Numbered from the stretch's first letter, positions 17,312 through 26,053 are shown. The stretch: DNA of 64,000 nucleotides from Deinococcus grandis (GCF_001485435.1 NZ_BCMS01000001.1:2737501-2801500); one strand, 5' to 3'. Translations and numbers: made by a program. Notes: generated from the sequence alone by a model not told the origin.

Positions 17312-20300
17312 ATGAAAGCCTACATGAAACGCTTCCATATGGTCGGGCGCGCGGGCGCCCTGGCGGCCCTCACGCTGTCCCTGTCGGCCTGTAGCCTGTT
17401 CAAGGCTCCCAACGCAACCCCTCGCGCCTGGCAGGACGAGGTCATCTACTTCGCGATGACCGACCGCTTCGCCAACGGCACCCCCGCCAACGACAACGGC
17501 CCGAACCGCGACGCCGGGGACCGCGCCGACCGCACCAACCCCCTGGCGTGGCACGGCGGGGACTTCGCGGGCCTGAAAGCCAAGATCGACGACGGATACT
17601 TCAAGAAGATGGGCTTCACGGCCATCTGGGTCAGCCCGGTCGTGCTGCAGGTGCCCGCCATCAACACCGGCAGTGGCCCCAGCCAGGGCAGACCGTTCGC
17701 GGGATACCACGGCTACTGGGCCGAGGACTTCAAGAAAGTCGACCCGCACTTCGGCACCCTGGACGAGTACAGGGCCCTGATCGACACGGCACACAGGAAC
17801 GGCATCAAGGTCATCCAGGACATCGTGGTGAACCACGCCGGGTACGGCGCGACCCTCACCAAGACGAACCCCGACTGGTTCCACACGAAAGCCGACTGCG
17901 ACGCGTCCAGCAACAAGACCACCGACTGCGACCTGGCGGGCCTGCCGGACTTCAAACAGGAACTTCCGGCCGTCACGGCGTACCTGAACGACTTCGTGAC
18001 GTACTGGCGCGGCGCGACCGGTATCGACGGGCTGCGCATCGACACCATGAAGCACGTGCCCGACGCCTACTGGACACAGTTCTTCAAGGCGGGCGGCGCG
18101 GGCGACCCGGCCAAGATCTGGTCGGTCGGTGAGGTGTTCGACGGGAACCCCGCCTACCTCGCTCGCTTCATGAACGACCTCGGTTCGCCCAGCGTGTTCG
18201 ACTTCGCGCTGTACTTCTCGTTCAAGGACCAGATGAGCAGCGCGGGCGGCAACCTGGACCGCATGGCGGACGTGTTCGCGCAGGACGGCGTGTACCGCGA
18301 CCCGACCCGCCTGACGACCTTCGTGGACAACCACGACGTGCGCCGCTTCGTGACCGAAGTGACCGAACGGGGCGGCAGCGCCGCGCAGGCCGCCGAGCGC
18401 CTGGACATGGCGCTGTCCACCATGTACTTCTCGCGCGGGACGCCCAGCGTCTGGCAGGGCACCGAGTACGCCCAGCCCGGCAAGGGCGACCCCTACGACT
18501 ACCCGCTGGGACAGGGCAACCGCGAGGACATGGACTTCACCCGCCTGGGCGGCAGCACGCTCGACGAGCGCCTGGGCGCCCTGGCTGCCGCGCGCGGCAA
18601 GTACCGCGCCCTGACGCGCGGCGCGCAGCAGGAACTCTGGCGTCCCAACGGCGGCGCGCCCGTCCTGGCCTACCGCCGCGTGATCAGCGGCGTGCAGGGC
18701 GTAGCGGGGCAGCCCGTGGTGTTCGTCGTGAACAACGGCGACACGGAACTGGATCTGGGCAGCCTGAGCGGCGGCGGGATTCCGCTGCTGGGCACCTTCT
18801 CCGGCAGCGCCCTGACCGAAGTGACGGGCCGCGCCAACACCCTGAGCGTCAGCGGCGGCAAACTGGTGGGTCGCGTGCCCGCCCGCAGCGTCCTGGCCGT
18901 CACCGCACCCGGCGGGTCCGGCGCGACCGGCACCGTGAACGCGGCCCTGCCGGAGGTCGCGGGCCTGACCGTGCAGGCCGGGGACAGCGCCGCGCAGCTG
19001 ACCTGGACGCCGAGCACCGACGCGAAGGTCGCCGGGTACCGCGTGTACGTGAAGGGGGCGGGCAGCACCGAGCGCCTCGTGAACTTCGCGCCCATTCCCG
19101 CCACGCAGGGCAGTTTCCTGGTGCGCGGCCTGACGAACGACGTGACCACCACCTTCCGCGTGGTGACGGTGGACAGCGCCGGAGCCGAGAGCAAGGGTGT
19201 GACGGCTACCGGCACGCCGAGCAGCAAGAACACCGCGAAGGTGACGTTCACCGTGGACGCCCGCACGCAGGGCAACGGCCCCATCGAACTGCGCCGCTTC
19301 GACACCGGCAGCCAGATCGAGTACCCCATGACCCAGGACACCCCGGGCGTGTGGAAGACCAGCATCGACCTGCCACTGTTCCGCGAGGTGAAGTTCAAGT
19401 TCGGGAACGACAGCGCGGGCGCGAAGAACGGCGGGTACGAGGCCCCGGGCCAGGGTGACCGCGCCCACGTGGTCGGCACGAACGGGAACGCCTACAGCGG
19501 CACGTACGACTTCACCGAGCAGCCCGTCCCGGCCGCCACCGTCACCGGGCGTGTCACGGGCGGCGGGCAGAACCTGGGCGGCGCCCTGGTGGAGGCGACC
19601 AGCGCCAACCCGGCCCTGAACTACGCGATCACCTTCCCGGACGGCACGTACACCCTGCGCGTGCCCGCCGGGGCGCAGACCCTCAAGGCCAGCGCGGGTG
19701 GATACCTGGACGGCACGCTGACCGTCACGGCGCCCGCGCAGGACGCGAACATCGACCTGGCGCGCGACCTGCGCACGAAGTACAACATCGACGGCGACCT
19801 GAGCGACTGGACCGCTCCCGCCGTCAGCGTGCAGAGCCCCGCCGAGGGGACTTTCGGCGCGAACAACAACTGGCTGAGCCTGCGGGCCGACCGCGACGCC
19901 CAGTACCTGTACCTCGCGTACACGTACCGCGTGGACGGCAACAGCGCCATCCTGTACCTCGACACCGCGCCCGGCGGCGCGAAACAGGCCGACAGCTTTG
20001 ACGCCTGGAAACGCGCCGCGACCTTCGGCGGGCAGGTGGACGGCGTGAACGCCTTCATCGCCCGCTACGGCACCGAGAAAGCCCAACTGCGCCTCGTGCA
20101 GAGCGACACCGCCACGCCCGAGGTGAACGCCGCCGACTACCTGCAGGCCAGCAGCGGCGCGGCCCCCGATCAGACCGTGGAACTCGCGATTCCCTGGACG
20201 GCGCTGGGCCTGAGCGGCAGACCCGCCGCCGGGACCGGCCTGATGGGCGGCATCTTCGGCGGGGACGGCTACGGCGCGGGCGACATCATCCCCGACGCGA

Positions 20301-20386
20301 AGAGCACCCCGGCAGGCGCGAACACCATCACCGACTGCTATGGCTCCTGCCGCGCCACGTTCACGGAACCCCTCAAGCTGCCCTGA
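17312..20386 (+). CDS. Secreted multidomain alpha-amylase (GH13) lipoprotein
   Basis: The 1024-aa protein has a lipoprotein signal (LSLSAC, Cys27), then a GH13 catalytic barrel with nucleophile Asp244 (GLRIDTMKH), acid Glu274 (VGEVFDG) and Asp342 (VDNHDVRRF). After it come an FN3-like domain (about residues 540-630), a starch-binding-like beta domain (about 645-730), a carboxypeptidase regulatory-like domain (about 740-820) and a C-terminal glucodextranase-type domain starting YNIDGDLSDW (about 825-1024). It should hydrolyse alpha-1,4-glucans at the cell surface. The gene is preceded by a palindromic operator and followed by a strong terminator. Confidence 0.92.
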   Translation: MKAYMKRFHMVGRAGALAALTLSLSACSLFKAPNATPRAWQDEVIYFAMTDRFANGTPANDNGPNRDAGDRADRTNPLAWHGGDFAGLKAKIDDGYFKKMGFTAIWVSPVVLQVPAINTGSGPSQGRPFAGYHGYWAEDFKKVDPHFGTLDEYRALIDTAHRNGIKVIQDIVVNHAGYGATLTKTNPDWFHTKADCDASSNKTTDCDLAGLPDFKQELPAVTAYLNDFVTYWRGATGIDGLRIDTMKHVPDAYWTQFFKAGGAGDPAKIWSVGEVFDGNPAYLARFMNDLGSPSVFDFALYFSFKDQMSSAGGNLDRMADVFAQDGVYRDPTRLTTFVDNHDVRRFVTEVTERGGSAAQAAERLDMALSTMYFSRGTPSVWQGTEYAQPGKGDPYDYPLGQGNREDMDFTRLGGSTLDERLGALAAARGKYRALTRGAQQELWRPNGGAPVLAYRRVISGVQGVAGQPVVFVVNNGDTELDLGSLSGGGIPLLGTFSGSALTEVTGRANTLSVSGGKLVGRVPARSVLAVTAPGGSGATGTVNAALPEVAGLTVQAGDSAAQLTWTPSTDAKVAGYRVYVKGAGSTERLVNFAPIPATQGSFLVRGLTNDVTTTFRVVTVDSAGAESKGVTATGTPSSKNTAKVTFTVDARTQGNGPIELRRFDTGSQIEYPMTQDTPGVWKTSIDLPLFREVKFKFGNDSAGAKNGGYEAPGQGDRAHVVGTNGNAYSGTYDFTEQPVPAATVTGRVTGGGQNLGGALVEATSANPALNYAITFPDGTYTLRVPAGAQTLKASAGGYLDGTLTVTAPAQDANIDLARDLRTKYNIDGDLSDWTAPAVSVQSPAEGTFGANNNWLSLRADRDAQYLYLAYTYRVDGNSAILYLDTAPGGAKQADSFDAWKRAATFGGQVDGVNAFIARYGTEKAQLRLVQSDTATPEVNAADYLQASSGAAPDQTVELAIPWTALGLSGRPAAGTGLMGGIFGGDGYGAGDIIPDAKSTPAGANTITDCYGSCRATFTEPLKLP

Positions 20387-20400
20387 ACCTCACCAGCAGA

Positions 20401-20434
20401 GAGGGCGTGCACGGTTTTTGACCGGCACGCCCTC
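20401..20434. terminator. Bidirectional terminator between the amylase gene and the DUF4157 operon
   Basis: GAGGGCGTGC (20401-20410) pairs perfectly with GCACGCCCTC (20425-20434) around a loop containing TTTTT. It separates two convergent transcription units. Confidence 0.8.
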
Positions 20435-20446
20435 CTCCTCATTTGC

Positions 20447-20737
20447 TCACGCGACTGGCGTCGCCCGCAGGTAATCCAGGATGCCTTCCACATCCGACGG
20501 CGCCAGATTCTCCAGCAGCCACCCCGCATCCACCCGCTCCGCCTGCGCCCGCGCGTTCAACACCTGCGCCAGCACCTCCAGCACCGCGTCCATCAACTCC
20601 ACCTCACTGCCCCCCTCACCCGCACCCGCCAGCAGACGCTCCTCCGAGAGCGACAAAGGCAACCCGGAAAACACCAGACCATTCACCTCGAACGGAGCCC
20701 GCTCATTCAACTGCCGACCAAACTTCACCTGAGTCAT
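20447..20737 (-). CDS. Small acidic protein, last gene of the DUF4157 operon
   Basis: The 96-aa protein has a clear ribosome-binding site (GGGAGGGGA) before ATG 20737. It begins MTQVKFGRQLNERAPFEVNG and is mostly acidic and helical afterwards (ELMDAVLEVLAQVLNARAQ, LAPSDVEGILDYLRA). Its size and pattern recall phage tail-assembly chaperones, but I cannot assign it. It follows the 298-aa gene by 16 nt and so is the promoter-distal gene of the operon. Confidence 0.6.
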   Translation of the reverse strand: MTQVKFGRQLNERAPFEVNGLVFSGLPLSLSEERLLAGAGEGGSEVELMDAVLEVLAQVLNARAQAERVDAGWLLENLAPSDVEGILDYLRATPVA

Positions 20738-20745
20738 ACAAATCC

Positions 20746-21242
20746 CCTCCCAGTCACGCGCGCGGCAGCGGCTGCCCACGCACGAACGCTTCCCTGGCCG
20801 CCCGCAACCACGCATTCTCCGGCGCGTCCTGCACCGTCGTCAGGTAATCCAACAGCGCATCATGAATCGCCTGCAACTGCGCCGTGAACAGATTCAACGC
20901 ATCCGTCTCCGGCGACACGTAGAACTTATTGCAGATCAGCAGCCGCTCCCGGTCAATCAGGAAACAGATCTGCCGATGCCTCAACGCCACCCCGTTGATC
21001 AACTCCAGAATCTGCTCCCGGTACTCGTCGTACAGCCCCTCGTAATCCCGCAGATCATAGGAAATGATGATTTCCTGACTGTTATCCGACTTCTGCAGTC
21101 CCAGGGGCAACCCGCCAGTATCGAACGAGATGTAATGGCCAGCTTCCGATGTGACCCGGTCGCCCTTGATGTTCTTCATGAAATGCGCGAACGCCTGCCA
21201 GGACGTACCATACGTCTTTCCATTCAGATACGGACGAAAATG
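20746..21242 (-). repeat. Direct repeat, copy 1 (3' half of the 298-aa gene)
   Basis: About 496 bp nearly identical to 21703-22198 at a constant offset of 956 nt, without gaps. Identity is highest in the promoter-distal 370 bp. It begins just downstream of the stop codon and ends abruptly at the codons for the HFRPYLNGKTYG motif, beyond which the two genes are unrelated at DNA level. Confidence 0.9.
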
Positions 21243-21650
21243 GCCTCCCCGGTGCGGGCGGGTGATCCCGAAACAGGCCATCGCAACGTGATCTACCGCC
21301 TTCTCGATGACATCAAAGGGGTCGCCTTGATGCCTCATCGAGATTTCCCGACTCATAAATACCCCACCTTCTAATTCGATCAGGCAAAAGTATGGATCGA
21401 AATCAGGGTGTGGAGATATGTCTTTTCTCTCAGGCAATTCTCTTATAAATAATAATGATGAATTCTGCCTATTGACAGCAAATTGAGCTTCAAATCCGCC
21501 GCCCTTAATAACCACACGACCACTCGATTTAGTCGTCTCAAATTGATATCTTTCTATAAATTCATTTAATATCTCCTCAGGATCTCCATCAAATTGCACT
21601 GGCAGGTCTTTTGGCTGCCTAAACATTCCCCTGAATACCTTACTCAACAT
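20754..21650 (-). CDS. Chimeric DUF4157-operon protein, paralogue 1 (candidate immunity or accessory protein)
   Basis: The 298-aa protein is not of a family I recognise. It lacks signal peptide and membrane segments. Residues 1 to about 135 are private to it, apart from an opening LSKVFRGMFRQPKDLPVQF shared in pattern with paralogue 2; residues from HFRPYLNGKTYG onward are almost identical to paralogue 2, including YDLRDYEGLYDEYREQILEL and DALNLFTAQLQAIHDALLDY. The 5' half is strikingly AT-rich against the flanking DNA. It lies second after the DUF4157 gene, which is where polymorphic-toxin immunity genes sit; that role is inferred. Confidence 0.75.
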   Translation of the reverse strand: MLSKVFRGMFRQPKDLPVQFDGDPEEILNEFIERYQFETTKSSGRVVIKGGGFEAQFAVNRQNSSLLFIRELPERKDISPHPDFDPYFCLIELEGGVFMSREISMRHQGDPFDVIEKAVDHVAMACFGITRPHRGGHFRPYLNGKTYGTSWQAFAHFMKNIKGDRVTSEAGHYISFDTGGLPLGLQKSDNSQEIIISYDLRDYEGLYDEYREQILELINGVALRHRQICFLIDRERLLICNKFYVSPETDALNLFTAQLQAIHDALLDYLTTVQDAPENAWLRAAREAFVRGQPLPRA

Positions 21651-21702
21651 TTTTCACCACACGAAGAAGCCGTTTTCGACCCAAAAATCATCATTTCACC
21701 CG

Positions 21703-22198
21703 CTCCCAGTCACGCGCGCGGCAACGGCTGCCCACGCACGAACGCTTCCCTGGCCGCCCGCAACCACGCAGTCTCCGGCGCGTCCTGCACCGTCGTCAGG
21801 TAATCCAACAGCGCATCATGAATCGCCTGCAACTGCGCCGTGAACAGATTCAACGCGTCCGTCTCCGGCGACACGTAGAACTTATTGCAGATCAGCAGCC
21901 GCTCCCGGTCAATCAGGAAACAGATCTGCCGGTGCCGCAACGCCACCCCGTTGATCAACTCCAGAATCTGCTCCCGATACTCGTCGTACAGCCCCTCGTA
22001 ATCCCGCAGATCATAGGAAATGATGATTTCCTGACTGTTATCCGACTTCTGCAGTCCCAGGGGCACACCGCCGGTATCGAACGAGATGTAGTTGCTGGCC
22101 TCCGACGTGACACGATCACCCTTGATTTCCTGCATGAAATGCGAGAACGCCTGCCACGCCGCACCATACGTCTTCCCATTCAGATACGGACGAAAATG
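21703..22198 (-). repeat. Direct repeat, copy 2 (3' half of the 300-aa gene)
   Basis: Matches 20746-21242 with few substitutions and no indels; see that entry. The near identity implies recent duplication or gene conversion limited to this half. Confidence 0.9.
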
Positions 22199-22612
22199 AA
22201 TAAGTTTGCCGCCATATTTTTCGCCCATCATCGTTTCGGAGATGTGGAAAAGTAGCTTCTCCGAGACATCCTTTATATCGCCCTGGAAATCAAAATTGAA
22301 CTGCCTCGTCATTACGACTTTTTCGCCTACGCGGACCACGGCAAAGAACGGGTCGAAATAATCCACGTCAGTTAGGTCGGTATCTAACCCTTGCGTTTCA
22401 TACTCCACAAGAAAAGATTTATTTCCAGATCGAGTTATTTTAACCGGCTTTCGATCTTTCGCCTGCAACTCAACGAAGCCGCTTCCGATAAATACCTGAT
22501 GAGGGCAAGACCGTTCGAGAAAATCCACGAATGCCTCATAAGAGTCACCAGAGAACTGCGCTGGTAAATCCTTCGGCTGGCCAAATACACCTCGCAAAAT
22601 TTTGCCAAACAT
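21710..22612 (-). CDS. Chimeric DUF4157-operon protein, paralogue 2 (candidate immunity or accessory protein)
   Basis: The 300-aa protein starts 4 nt after the stop of the DUF4157 gene, so it is cotranslated with it. It opens with FGKILRGVFGQPKDLPAQF, then has a private region (about 20-135) including YFDPFFAVVRVGEKVVMTRQ, then the C-terminal half shared with paralogue 1. Like paralogue 1 it is cytosolic by sequence. Its 5' half (about 22200-22612) is AT-rich. Candidate functions are immunity to, or an adaptor for, the upstream protein; none can be shown from sequence. Confidence 0.77.
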   Translation of the reverse strand: MFGKILRGVFGQPKDLPAQFSGDSYEAFVDFLERSCPHQVFIGSGFVELQAKDRKPVKITRSGNKSFLVEYETQGLDTDLTDVDYFDPFFAVVRVGEKVVMTRQFNFDFQGDIKDVSEKLLFHISETMMGEKYGGKLIHFRPYLNGKTYGAAWQAFSHFMQEIKGDRVTSEASNYISFDTGGVPLGLQKSDNSQEIIISYDLRDYEGLYDEYREQILELINGVALRHRQICFLIDRERLLICNKFYVSPETDALNLFTAQLQAIHDALLDYLTTVQDAPETAWLRAAREAFVRGQPLPRA

Positions 22613-22615
22613 ACT

Positions 22616-25600
22616 TTACTTTTCCTCTTCCGAAGACGCATCTGCAACCTCGTGAATATCCCCACCCAGAGTGTTGCCCAGGCTGGCGCCCGCCTGCTTG
22701 AATATCAGGTCATACCCTGCTGCACCCGGCAGCATGCCTTCTTTGCCAAGAAGTTCCGGTGATACTCCGAGGATTCCCTGCAATGCGGCGTCCCTGTAAG
22801 TAGAGGATTTTCCAAATTCTTCAAGTGTGGCTTTCGCCGCGCCAGGAATACTGGACTCTGGATTCTTCTGTGTATCTGCCTTGACATTCTGTGAGAATTT
22901 GAGGCCAGCAAACTTCACCAGTTCCTCGCTGGCACTTCCGGCCAGGGTTCCCGCACCTCCAGCGAAACCGCCAGTTGCAAAGGCTCCGTAGTGGTGGCCC
23001 ACTTTCTGCGCGACATTGCCAGCGACCAGCCTTGGGCCCATGGTGGCCAGATTGAGCGCCTTGCCCGGCAGAGTACTGGCGTTGCCGAACGCCACCTGCT
23101 TCAGTTGACGCCCGATGCCCCGGAAAGTCTCACTGTAGGCCGCGCGCCGCAGCTGGGCGTTGGCTTTCCAGGCCGCGGCGAGCAGGTCATCGGGCGAATT
23201 GGCCTTCAGTTCGTTGAACAGCGCCGCCTGAAGCTTGCGGGTGCTGGCGCCGGGCATGTTCAGGCGCTGACGGGCCAGGGTCTTGCCCATCGGACCGCTC
23301 AGTTGTGCCTTCACGCGCGCGCGGGCCACCTGATTGACGGCTTTCCTCAGCACGTCCGTTCCGGCCAGCAGGGTCGCGGCGTCCCGCTGGGCCATGCCAC
23401 GCCAGCCCGCGTTGCCGAGCATGTCCCCCCGGATACCGGCACGGACTTGCGCCGAGATAGCGCGGTTGTAGGTCTGTACGCCCTGCCGGGTGGCCTGCCA
23501 GATGTGCGATGACTCCTGCTGCACCTGCTGCATCGTCCTGTAACTGGTGCTCTGCATCGAGCCAAGGCGGCGCATCGCCTCCGTCCTGAGATTGTGCAGT
23601 CCTGCTCCGGCGTATCTACCGGCGACTTTCAGGCCGCCGCCGGCGTACCTGACGGCGCTGCCGACGAGGCGGTTGGCGGCGCCGCCGACGATGCGGGCGG
23701 CGGGGCCGAGGGCGACACCCAGCGCTCCGTCAACGAGCATGGTGGTGGGGGTGATGCCGTGAGTCAGTTTGCGTCCGGCGTATTTCTTTTCGCCGGACTT
23801 GCGCAGGACGGCGTTCTCGGCGAGGCTGCCCGCGACGCCACTGGCGACTCCGGCGGCGGCCAGGACGAGGGGAAGGGCGGCGCCGCCGGTGCCGACGACG
23901 GCGACTACGGCGACGCCCGTAGCGATGGCCGTGCCGAATTTGGCCAGGGTGGCTTTGCCCTCGGTGCTTTTCATCCACGCCCAGCTTTTCTGGATGCTCT
24001 GGCCGACCTTGCTGTTTTTGGCCTGCTCGAATTTCCTGGTGGCCCAGGCCATGGCTTCCTTGCTTTTCTGGACGACGCTGACCATGGCGTTCTTGCCGAG
24101 GCTGCTGATGTCGCGGCCCAGCTGCGTGACGGGCAGGGTGATGCGCTGTCCGGCCTGCGCGAGGCGGTGGAGTTGATGGGCGCGGTAGGCGCGGTCGGTG
24201 GTGAAGCGCTTCAGGTTCCCGCCGACCTTCACGAGCCCGCTGACCATGGGGGTCTGCGTGAGGCGGGTCAGGGTTTTCTTGCGGTAGGTGGGGTCGGTGG
24301 TGAAACTGCGGACGCTGACGCCCAGTTGCCTGAGGTTGTGGGTGGCAGCGGTGGCGGTGCGTCCGATCCTGCCCAGGGTGGCCTGCGCGCGGGGTGGGAG
24401 GCGGCGGGCGGCGGCCTGGAGGGTCTGCTGGGCGGCCGCGCGGGCGCGCTGCGCGAGGCGGGCGCGGCCACTGGCGGTACCGAGGGTCTGCGCGGCCTGC
24501 CGGGTGCGGGCGGCAGCGGCGGTGATGGCCGTCCGGGCACGGGCGGGGAGGCCATTGGCGACCTTGAGGAGCTTCTGCACCTGCGGGGCGCGGCGGACGA
24601 CCTGCGTGACGCGGCTGCTGGCGGCCTCGACGCGCGTTTTTCCTTTCTGGATGGCGGTCTGGACGCTGCGGCGGATCTGCGTAGGCACGGCGCGCTTGAT
24701 GGCGTTCAGGGCGGCTTTGCGGGCGGCAGGTTCGCGGACGGTGCGGATGACCTGCCTGACGGCAGTCTTCGCTTTCTCCTTGAGTTTCCGGAGGTGGTTC
24801 AGGGGGTTCGCCCAGCGTTGCACGGTGGGGGTGGCGGGTGCGGTGGGGGCAAGGAGGGCCGCGCGGGGCCTGGGGATGTGTTTCGTGCCGAACTGCGGGC
24901 CGCTCTGCGCGAGTCTGGCGCCCATACTCCGCGCTTCGGCTTCCAGTCCGGCGTCCGGGTCGATGCCTTTCCCGACGCGCCCCTGGCTCTGCTGCACGGT
25001 GTGTGTCACCTCGTGCGCCAGCAACTCCAGGCCAGTCTGCGTGTTCGGGTCGAACCGTCCCGACTGGAAGAAGATGTCCGTGCCCGTCGTGAACGCCACC
25101 GCATTCACCCCCTTGGCCAGCTTGTCCGCTTCCGCGTCGTCGTGAATCCGCACGCGGCTCAGGTCATGATTCAATCCCTGCTCCAGATGCCGCTGGACGG
25201 TCTCTGGGAGGGGGTTCCCCGCGCCCCGTCGCGCCTGAATCCGCTGCAGGACAGGCTGGGTGGCCTCGGTGTCCAGTTCGGCCAGCTGGCGTTGCAGGGA
25301 CGCGAGGGTGTCGAAGTTCAGGACTGCCTGCTCCTGCGCCATCTGACGGTGCAGGGCCTCGTCTGTCGCCCGCTGGAGGGGCACTCGCTCGGCGGGAGGC
25401 ACCATGCTCAGCACCACGCGGGAGACCGGGGCGCTCAGCGCGTGGCGTTGCAGCGTGGCGAGGTGCTCCCCGTACGTGGCGTAGCGAGTGGCGGGTTCAC
25501 CCCGGTCCATGCGGAAGCCCTGACTCAGGGACTGGGCGACCTGCCGCTGGAGGGTGTGGAAGTCCCCGAAGGTGCGGGTGTCCAGACGCTGCCCCTCGAC

Positions 25601-25957
25601 GCTCTCGGCGCGGTGGCGCATGACGGTGACCCAGTCGGACGGCGTGACGGGCCGCGCGGGGAGAGGCGTCTGGGCGTGCCGCTGCACGGGGGGTACGTCA
25701 CCCAGGGCCGCGACCTGCTGCTGCACCACGGCGCGGGCACCCGACAGGTGGGCCTCCTCCTGCCGCTGGAGCGTGGCGGCGCGCAGGACGGGCCGGGCGG
25801 CCTGACCCTGCGCGCGGACGGGCGTGCTCAGGAACCGCTGCAGCGGCGCAGCCGCGCGCTGCGCAGCAGTCTCGGCTAGCTCCGGGCTGGGGCCGAGTCT
25901 GGTCCGGTGCGCGGCGCGGCGGTCCGGGGTCCGTGAGCGGTGCTGGAATTCAGCCAT
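22616..25957 (-). CDS. Large DUF4157 (eCIS-core domain) protein, putative polymorphic effector
   Basis: The 1113-aa protein has a Gln/Arg-rich N-terminal region (1 to about 240) with many xLQR or VQR tetrads, then a DUF4157 domain (about 245-345) with SRVRIHDD, AVAFTTGTDIFF and the zinc-protease-like ELLAHEVTHTVQQ. A very basic helical region follows (about 390-660), then a hydrophobic Gly/Ala-Val segment (about 680-720) able to span a membrane, and a long C-terminal part. DUF4157 marks cargo of extracellular contractile injection systems and other polymorphic toxins. No injection-system genes are in the window. TATCAT ends 7 nt before the ATG, setting the start. Confidence 0.82.
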   Translation of the reverse strand: MAEFQHRSRTPDRRAAHRTRLGPSPELAETAAQRAAAPLQRFLSTPVRAQGQAARPVLRAATLQRQEEAHLSGARAVVQQQVAALGDVPPVQRHAQTPLPARPVTPSDWVTVMRHRAESVEGQRLDTRTFGDFHTLQRQVAQSLSQGFRMDRGEPATRYATYGEHLATLQRHALSAPVSRVVLSMVPPAERVPLQRATDEALHRQMAQEQAVLNFDTLASLQRQLAELDTEATQPVLQRIQARRGAGNPLPETVQRHLEQGLNHDLSRVRIHDDAEADKLAKGVNAVAFTTGTDIFFQSGRFDPNTQTGLELLAHEVTHTVQQSQGRVGKGIDPDAGLEAEARSMGARLAQSGPQFGTKHIPRPRAALLAPTAPATPTVQRWANPLNHLRKLKEKAKTAVRQVIRTVREPAARKAALNAIKRAVPTQIRRSVQTAIQKGKTRVEAASSRVTQVVRRAPQVQKLLKVANGLPARARTAITAAAARTRQAAQTLGTASGRARLAQRARAAAQQTLQAAARRLPPRAQATLGRIGRTATAATHNLRQLGVSVRSFTTDPTYRKKTLTRLTQTPMVSGLVKVGGNLKRFTTDRAYRAHQLHRLAQAGQRITLPVTQLGRDISSLGKNAMVSVVQKSKEAMAWATRKFEQAKNSKVGQSIQKSWAWMKSTEGKATLAKFGTAIATGVAVVAVVGTGGAALPLVLAAAGVASGVAGSLAENAVLRKSGEKKYAGRKLTHGITPTTMLVDGALGVALGPAARIVGGAANRLVGSAVRYAGGGLKVAGRYAGAGLHNLRTEAMRRLGSMQSTSYRTMQQVQQESSHIWQATRQGVQTYNRAISAQVRAGIRGDMLGNAGWRGMAQRDAATLLAGTDVLRKAVNQVARARVKAQLSGPMGKTLARQRLNMPGASTRKLQAALFNELKANSPDDLLAAAWKANAQLRRAAYSETFRGIGRQLKQVAFGNASTLPGKALNLATMGPRLVAGNVAQKVGHHYGAFATGGFAGGAGTLAGSASEELVKFAGLKFSQNVKADTQKNPESSIPGAAKATLEEFGKSSTYRDAALQGILGVSPELLGKEGMLPGAAGYDLIFKQAGASLGNTLGGDIHEVADASSEEEK

Positions 25958-25964
25958 GAGCGGC

Positions 25965-25970
25965 ATGATA
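25965..25970 (-). promoter_or_regulatory. Putative leaderless -10 of the DUF4157 operon
   Basis: TATCAT on the minus strand, 7 nt before the ATG at 25957. It chooses this start over two in-frame ATGs slightly upstream. Confidence 0.5.
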
Positions 25971-26053
25971 CGTGGCACTGCGGCGTTGCTGTGCCGCAGG
26001 TCAGCAGGACGGGATTGGTGTTTAGGAGACGTGAAGTGTAGTGTCTGTACAAC

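Noticed and set aside
17309..20086. 925-codon open frame antisense to the amylase gene
   Set aside because: Composition is Val/Ala/Gly/Arg/His rich with no domain or start signal; it is the mirror of the third-position GC bias of the amylase gene.
20754..22612. Assembly duplication as explanation of the 496-bp direct repeat
   Set aside because: The two copies differ at scattered positions and adjoin different, intact 5' gene halves, so they are real separate genes.
23594..25879. 761-codon plus-strand frame within the DUF4157 gene
   Set aside because: Gly/Ala/Asp-rich antisense shadow; the minus strand has recognisable DUF4157 and a leaderless promoter.
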